Shown piece after piece: positions 58,923 through 64,000 of a stretch of DNA of 64,000 bases (positions are counted from its first letter, which is position 1; the number at the start of each line of letters is the position of its first letter). Source of the stretch: Fibrobacter succinogenes (lineage in GTDB: Bacteria; Fibrobacterota; Fibrobacteria; Fibrobacterales; Fibrobacteraceae). The stretch is from assembly GCA_902799745.1 (NCBI GenBank), contig CADCBQ010000008.1, positions 42,705 through 106,704 of the forward strand, written 5' to 3'. The position numbers and the translations under genes are program-made. The notes under the pieces are model-generated. The model was not told where the DNA came from and did not search any database. It saw only the letters and a list, made by a program, of their open reading frames with translations.

Positions 58923-60200
58923 ATGTCTAAAATCGAAACCTTGTGCATTCAGGGCGGTTGGCAGCCGAAAAACGGCGAACCGCGCGTGCTCCCCATCTAC
59001 CAGAGCACTACTTTCAAGTACGAAACCACCAACGATATGGCCGACTTGTTCGACCTGAAGGCTTCGGGCTATTTCTATACCCGTCTGCAGAACCCGACCA
59101 ACGACGCTGTCGCAAACAAGATCGCAGCCCTCGAAGGTGGTGTCGCCGCCATGCTCACGAGCTCCGGTCAGGCCGCCAACTTCTACGCCGTTTTCAATAT
59201 CTGCGAATCCGGCGACCACTTTATTAGCACTTCTGCTATTTATGGCGGTACGAGCAATCTCTTCTCCGTGACGATGAAGAAGCTCGGTATCGAATGCACG
59301 TTCGTTGACCAGGATGCCTCTGACGAAGAAATCGAAAAGGCTTTCCGTCCGAACACCAAGTGCGTTTTTGGCGAAACCGTTGCTAACCCGGCTGGTAAGG
59401 TGCTTGACCTCAAGCGCTTTGCCGATCTCGCCCACAAGCACGGCGTTCCGATGATCGTCGACAACACGTTCCCGACTCCGATTCTCTGCCGTCCGATTGA
59501 ATTCGGCGTGGACATCGTGACGCATTCTACCACCAAGTACATGGACGGCCATGCTATGGCTGTGGGTGGCTGCATTGTGGATAGCGGCAACTTCGACTGG
59601 GAAGCAAACCACGACCGTTTCAAGGGCCTCACTGAACCGGATCCGAGCTATCACGGCCTCGCTTACACGAAGGCTTTCGGCAAGGGTGCTTTCATTACGA
59701 AGGCTACGGCTCAGCTCATGCGCGATTTTGGCTCCATTCAGTCGCCGCAGAACGCTTTCCTCCTGAACGTGGGTCTTGAAACCTTGCACCTCCGCATGCC
59801 GCGCCACTGCGAAAACGCTCTCGCTTGCGCCAAGTTCCTCAAGAATCACCCGAAGGTTGCTTGGGTCAACTACGCTGGCCTCGAAGGCGATAAGTACTAT
59901 GAACTCGCCCAGAAGCAGTTTAAGGGCGGTCTCCCGTGCGGCGTTCTCACGTTCGGCATCAAGGGTGGTCGTGAAAAGTCTATCCAGTTCATGGATAGCC
60001 TCAAGATGATTTGCATCGTGACTCACGTGGCTGACGCTCGTAGCTGCGTGCTGCACCCGGCAAGCCACACTCACCGTCAGCTTAGCGACGAACAGTTGAT
60101 TGAAGCTGGTGTTGCACCTGATTTGATCCGTTTCAGCGTCGGTATCGAAAATGTCGAAGACATCATCGCCGACCTCACGCAGGCTCTCGACAAAGTGTAA
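58923..60200 (+). CDS. O-acetylhomoserine sulfhydrylase-type PLP enzyme
   Basis: 425 aa from the ATG at 58923, with AAGAGG 8 bases upstream; a longer frame to 58863 lacks a ribosome binding site. YTRLQNPTNDAVANKIAALE, SSGQAANFYAVFNICESGDH, PMIVDNTFPTPILCRPIEFG and THSTTKYMDGHAMAVGG (PLP Lys) match the Cys/Met metabolism PLP family, closest to O-acetylhomoserine sulfhydrylase (MetY), which makes homocysteine or Met precursors from sulfide. Cystathionine gamma-synthase or gamma-lyase activity cannot be excluded. A strong terminator follows. Confidence 0.85.
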   Translation: MSKIETLCIQGGWQPKNGEPRVLPIYQSTTFKYETTNDMADLFDLKASGYFYTRLQNPTNDAVANKIAALEGGVAAMLTSSGQAANFYAVFNICESGDHFISTSAIYGGTSNLFSVTMKKLGIECTFVDQDASDEEIEKAFRPNTKCVFGETVANPAGKVLDLKRFADLAHKHGVPMIVDNTFPTPILCRPIEFGVDIVTHSTTKYMDGHAMAVGGCIVDSGNFDWEANHDRFKGLTEPDPSYHGLAYTKAFGKGAFITKATAQLMRDFGSIQSPQNAFLLNVGLETLHLRMPRHCENALACAKFLKNHPKVAWVNYAGLEGDKYYELAQKQFKGGLPCGVLTFGIKGGREKSIQFMDSLKMICIVTHVADARSCVLHPASHTHRQLSDEQLIEAGVAPDLIRFSVGIENVEDIIADLTQALDKV

Positions 60201-60225
60201 TTCTTGTTGTTTTTGACAAATTAAA

Positions 60226-60254
60226 AAGGTGCCGAGAAATCGGCGCCTTTTTTT
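60226..60254 (+). terminator. Terminator of the sulfhydrylase gene
   Basis: GGTGCCGA-GAAA-TCGGCGCC followed by a run of seven T, 28 bases after the stop. Confidence 0.8.
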
Positions 60255-60373
60255 ATATGGTTAATATGGCGTTTGTTGTTTAAAAATCAAGGTGTGAGAT
60301 TTTGATTGAGAACAAATTTTTGAAGCATTTGCCATTTGAATAAAGTGTAAGTTTTTTGTATAAAATAAATTAG

Positions 60374-60400
60374 AGGGTACCCCTTGTCAAGGGGTACCCT
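60374..60400 (+). terminator. Perfect 12-bp hairpin, terminator-like
   Basis: AGGGTACCCCTT-GTC-AAGGGGTACCCT, 12 paired bases and a 3-base loop, followed by TTATTG. Little T-run, so it may be a structural RNA element rather than a terminator. Confidence 0.55.
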
Positions 60401-60440
60401 TTATTGTAACTTTGTTTACAATATAAGAGTTTTGAGGGTT

Positions 60441-60500
60441 AGGAGTCCATCAAACACCTCGGGGGGTCCTGCTGCGCAAGTGGTGGGGCCTCCTTTTTTT
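60441..60500 (+). ncRNA. Candidate structured small RNA with terminator
   Basis: AGGAGTCC pairs with GGCCTCCT (one T-C mismatch), an inner CACC pairs with GGTG, and seven T follow, as for an intrinsic terminator. A TATAAAAT box lies about 80 bases upstream. No Rfam family was recognised. The whole 60358-60500 segment could be a short transcript. Confidence 0.35.
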
Positions 60501-60662
60501 CGTCTAGTTTTGGAGTGTAAGTTTTTTCGGTTTTAAAAGAACTATTATAGATTGAAAAACGGAATTCAACGCTTTTTTGCGGATATCTGACGCTAGGGTG
60601 GCGAATCGCTTTCTTTGGCTTTTTTCTAAATTTTAGCCCGAAAAAAAATAAAGGACTAAAAA

Positions 60663-63334
60663 ATGGCAAAGTACAATCCGCAAGAGATCGAAACTAAGTG
60701 GCAAGCCTACTGGGAAGAACATCAGACTTTCAAGACGGGCACCGATAAGTCCAAGCCCAAGTATTACTGCCTGGACATGTTCCCGTACCCGAGTGGCGCA
60801 GGCCTCCATGTGGGCCACCCCGAAGGTTACACCGCCACCGACATCATCTGCCGCTACAAGCGCAGCCGCGGTTTCAACGTGTTGCACCCCATGGGTTGGG
60901 ACGCTTTCGGCCTCCCTGCCGAACAGTACGCCATCCAGACTGGTACGCATCCGGCCATTACCACCAAGAAGAACTGCGACAATTTCCGCCGCCAGATCAA
61001 GCGCCTTGGCCTCAGCTACGACTGGAACAAGGAAGTCAACACCACCGACCCGAAGTATTACAAGTGGACGCAGTGGATTTTCAAGCGCCTTTACGGCACC
61101 TGGTTCGATGAAGCCCGATTGCGGAACTCCCGATTCCGGCTGACGTGGAAGCCAAGGGTGCTGCCGAAGTCCGCAAGTACAAGGACTCTAAGCGTCTCGC
61201 TTACTATGCCGACGCTCAGGTGTGGTGGTGCAAGCACTGCAAGATTGTGTGCGCCAACGAAGAAGTTTTGAACGACGGCAGCCACGAAAAGTGCGGCACC
61301 AAGGAAGTCGAACGCCGTAACCTCAAGCAGTGGCTCATGCGCATTCCTCTGTACGGCGACCGCCTGCTGAAGGGCCTCGACAAGCTCGACTGGCCGCAGG
61401 GCGTGAAGGACATGCAGAAGAACTGGATCGGTAAGAGCTTCGGTGCCGAAGTGGATTTTGCCATTGCCGACGCTAACGGCAAGCCGACCGAAAAGAAACT
61501 CCGCGTCTATACGACCCGTTGCGATACGCTGTTTGGTGCGACTTACATGGTCGTTGCTCCGGAACACGCCATGGTGCCGGAACTCACGACTGCCGAACAG
61601 AAGGCCGCCGTGGAAGAATATGTGCACGCCGCCGCTTTGAAGAGCGACCTCGACCGTACGGAACTCGCCAAGGAAAAGACCGGTGTGTTCACTGGTTCTT
61701 ATGCCGTGAACCCGCTTACCGGCACGAAGATTCCGGTGTGGGTCGCTGACTACGTTTTGACGGGCTATGGCACTGGCGCTATCATGGCTGTGCCTGCTCA
61801 CGATACCCGCGACTTCGATTTTGCAAAGAAGTTTAACTTGCCGGTTATCTGCATTATGGAACCGGACGCAAGCTGCCCCGAAGATGTTAAGCCGCTCGTG
61901 CTCAAGGGCGAAGCATGCTGGGCTGCCGACGGCACCTACATCAATAGCGAAAATGCAACGCTCTGCCTGAACGGCCTCAACAAGAAGCAGGGCATCGCGA
62001 AGGTCATCGAATGGCTCGAAGCCAACAAGATCGGTAAGGCTACCGTGAACTACAAACTCCGCGACTGGCTCTTCAGCCGTCAGCGCTACTGGGGCGAACC
62101 GTTCCCGATTATCCACTGGGAAGATGGCGAAATCTCTACGGTGGACGATGCCGAACTTCCGGTGCTCTTGCCGGAACTGAAGGATTACAAGCCGGGTGAC
62201 GGCGGACAGTCTCCGCTCGCCAACGCCACCGAATGGCTCCAGGTGACCGACAAGAACGGTCGCAAGGGTATCCGCGAAACGAACACCATGCCGCAGTGGG
62301 CTGGCTCCTGCTGGTATTACCTCCGCTACATCGACGCCTGCAACGGTGACGCCTTCCTTGCGAAGGAACTTGAAAAGTACTGGATGCCCGTGGACCTCTA
62401 TGTGGGTGGTGCCGAACACGCCGTGCTTCACTTGCTCTACAGCCGTTTCTGGCACAAGGTCTTGTTCGATCTCGGCCTCGTCTCTACCGACGAACCGTTC
62501 CAGAAGCTCTTCAACCAGGGTATGATTCTTGCATTCGCTTACGAAGATGCCGCTGGCTCCAAGGTCCCGACCGACGAAGTCGAAGAGAAGAACGGCAAGT
62601 TCTTCAAGAAGGGAACCGACATCGAGCTCAAGCAGATCGTAGCAAAGATGAGTAAGTCTTTAAAGAACGTTGTGAACCCCGATGATGTGGTGCGCGACTA
62701 CGGTGCCGACAGCCTTCGTTTGTACGAAATGTTCATGGGCCCGCTCGACGCCGTGAAGCCGTGGCAGACCAAGGGCATCGAAGGCATGAACCGCTTCCTC
62801 GGCCGTGCCTGGCGCTCCGTGGTGGGTGATTCTGACGAAGCCCCGGTCTTTGTGGATGAAACCGCACCCGAAGCCATCGAGAAGGTGATGCACCAGACTG
62901 TTATCAAGGTGACAAGCGACATCGAAAACATGAGCTTCAACACCGCAATTAGCCAGCTGATGATCTTCAACAACGAAATGATGAAGATGGACAAGCGCTA
63001 CCGCGAACCGTGCGAAACGTTCGTGAAGTTGCTGCACCCGTTTGCCCCGCACATCGCCGAAGAAATGTGGAGCATCCTCGGACACAACGAATCGCTCACG
63101 AACGTCGCTTGGCCGGAAGCTGACCACTCCAAGGCTGTGGAAAACACCGTGGAAGTCGTGTTCCAGGTGAACGGCAAGGTCCGCGCGAAGGCATCTGTCG
63201 CGAAGGACATGGACAAGGCCGCCCTCGAAAAGCTCGCCATGGAAAATGACCGCATGAAGGAATTCATGAACGGTAAAACCGTCGTGAAGTCCATCGTCGT
63301 TCCGGGCAAGCTCGTGAACATCGTGGTGAAATAG
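60663..63334 (+). CDS. leuS: Leucyl-tRNA synthetase, frameshifted
   Basis: The gene reads [20 protein letters not shown] from 60663 (AAAGGAC upstream) with the HIGH motif [13 protein letters not shown], to residue ~151 (GTWFDEA), then leaves frame. Another frame, from about 61113, gives [15 protein letters not shown] and continues with editing-domain text, [10 protein letters not shown], the KMSKS motif [16 protein letters not shown], and ends at 63334. The break is at GCCC (61113-61116): restoring one extra GCCC gives GCCCGCCCG, which codes A-R-P and joins the frames. The enzyme is essential, so this is either a sequencing or assembly error, a programmed event, or a recent mutation. As drawn, no single frame makes the whole enzyme. 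Confidence 0.85.
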
Positions 63335-63433
63335 CCACAAGCCGAGTGCAACGGGATCGCTCGCGAGCCCACTGCCGAGGCGCAGGCTACTGCGACGAAG
63401 TCGCAACTAAGACCCGGCCCCACCCTTAGTGTC

Positions 63434-63459
63434 ATCCCCGACTTAGTCGGGGATTTTTT
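63434..63459 (+). terminator. Terminator of leuS
   Basis: ATCCCCGAC-TTA-GTCGGGGAT followed by TTTTT, 100 bases after the leuS stop. The preceding ~95 bases include inverted GCGAC/GTCGC at about 63392-63404 and no gene. Confidence 0.75.
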
Positions 63460-63559
63460 GTTGATATTTCTGGATTCTCCTGAAAAGACGATATGTATAT
63501 TTATTCTAGAAATCTTCGTTAATGAAGGTTGGCTCCATGCGGAGCAAAAAGGAGTATGT

Positions 63560-64000
63560 ATGAAAAGATTTATAGTTTCGTTTGGTCTTGCGATTCTTTT
63601 TGCGGCCTGTAGTGGAGATAACGTGTGTTCCGTTGACAAGCCTGAAGCAAGTGATTCTTCGTCAAGCGTTGCGCCGGTGTCCAGCAGCAAAACGGTTAAA
63701 TCAAGCAGTAGCAACGATGTGGTTGAATCGAGTAGCAGTGCCGATGCTTTGCCAGATACGGTATTGGTGGACAAACGGGATGGCCAAACTTACAGAATCG
63801 TTAAAATCGGCGACCAGACCTGGATGGCAGAAAACCTGAATTATGAAACGGAAAATAGTTTTTGCTATAACGATTCGTCCGAGTACTGCGAAACGTATGG
63901 CCGCCTCTACACTTGGGCCGCGGCGGTCGGGAAAACAGAAAAGGAATGTGGCAGCAGTTTATGTGGCCTGCCCAGAAGAAACGTGCAGGGGGTATGCCCT
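63560..64000 (+). CDS. FISUMP-domain lipoprotein, partial at right edge
   Basis: First 147 residues. AAAAAGGAG precedes the ATG. Lipobox LFAAC-SGDN, Ser-rich linker (SSSSVAPVSSSKTVKSSSSN), then the FISUMP domain (GQTYRIVKIGDQTWMAENLN, CYNDSSEYCETYGRLYTWAA). The rest lies outside the window. TATATT is near 63496, about 60 bases upstream. Function unknown; a large family of surface lipoproteins in Fibrobacter. Confidence 0.9.
   Translation, partial: MKRFIVSFGLAILFAACSGDNVCSVDKPEASDSSSSVAPVSSSKTVKSSSSNDVVESSSSADALPDTVLVDKRDGQTYRIVKIGDQTWMAENLNYETENSFCYNDSSEYCETYGRLYTWAAAVGKTEKECGSSLCGLPRRNVQGVCP

Larger units (their letters stand above)
60201..60662. other. Intergenic region before leuS
   Basis: 462 bases with no protein gene seen. 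It contains the sulfhydrylase terminator, a perfect 12-bp hairpin at 60374-60400, a structured GC-rich element with T-run at 60441-60500, two copies of GTGTAAGTTTTTT (60345-60357, 60515-60527), and a TATAAAAT box near 60358-60365. A small RNA could be encoded here. Confidence 0.6.

Noticed and set aside
1..64000. tRNA or rRNA genes, prophage or integrase
   Set aside because: No cloverleaf, rRNA motif, integrase or transposase text was seen by eye; tRNAscan and barrnap would settle it.

Overview
The window looks like chromosomal DNA of a Fibrobacter (phylum Fibrobacterota), an anaerobic gut cellulose degrader. The evidence is two lipoproteins with the FISUMP ('Fibrobacter succinogenes major paralogous') domain, several lipoproteins starting with the lipobox-CGDDSSS pattern and Ser-rich linkers, a TIGR02147 protein, and a cellulolytic set (GH9 endoglucanase, CE2-type acetyl esterase, expansin-like lipoprotein). 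Gene density is high, most genes are on the minus strand, and no tRNA, rRNA, CRISPR array, prophage or transposase gene was seen.

Layout. 1-3.4 kb: a hybrid histidine kinase and an overlapping BMP-type periplasmic binding protein that runs off the left edge. 3.5-9.3 kb: beta-lactamase-fold hydrolase, TauE/SafE permease, a hypothetical protein, a GIY-YIG protein, NhaA and a DUF58 protein. 9.4-12.8 kb: a double AAA+ ATPase behind a diverged sigma-factor-like gene. 12.8-17.9 kb: an EF-G-like GTPase carrying an in-frame repeat insertion, a YolD-like protein with a Y-family polymerase, and a GGDEF protein. 18-20.6 kb: expansin-like lipoprotein and two Bat-type TPR proteins. 20.6-25.5 kb: membrane glycosyltransferase fused to NPCBM, M18 aminopeptidase, and an MCE protein with its partner. 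25.5-31.3 kb: a tightly overlapped ispA-dxs-trmH-pyrF-hypothetical operon. 31.4-42.8 kb: lipoprotein/TIGR02147 pair, diguanylate cyclase, CE2 esterase, cytochrome c, an XPB-N-terminal-domain protein, and a LysR regulator divergent from a FISUMP lipoprotein and an AspT/YidE-type transporter. 42.8-48.4 kb: two paralogous Cys-rich lipoproteins with minisatellite linkers, prs, lysA, a small glycine-rich protein, and a histone-H1-like/CBM48 fusion. 48.4-58.5 kb: rpe, DUF4874/DUF4832 protein, GH9, and an oppABCDF operon. 58.6-64 kb: O-acetylhomoserine sulfhydrylase, leuS, and a partial FISUMP lipoprotein.

Three cross-cutting observations stand out. (1) About ten genes have TAT(A/C)TT only 6-8 bases before the start codon, which suggests leaderless mRNAs. 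Other genes (for example the sigma-like gene, the repeat lipoproteins, the H1-like gene and FISUMP genes) have normal AAGGAG-type ribosome binding sites. (2) leuS and oppC are both broken by small deletions at short direct repeats. These are either real slippage mutations or assembly errors. (3) A MITE/REP-like repeat occurs as two 88-bp copies and one 27-bp copy, and one long copy lies inside a coding region.

The most unusual proteins are the lysine-rich H1-like tail joined to a glycogen-binding CBM48 module, the sigma-like/double-AAA+ pair, the hybrid kinase that lacks its phosphoacceptor histidine, the two lipoproteins with conserved cysteine spacing but unrelated minisatellite linkers, and the OppB permease with a periplasmic repeat insertion. 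All family assignments come from reading motifs; no database search was run.
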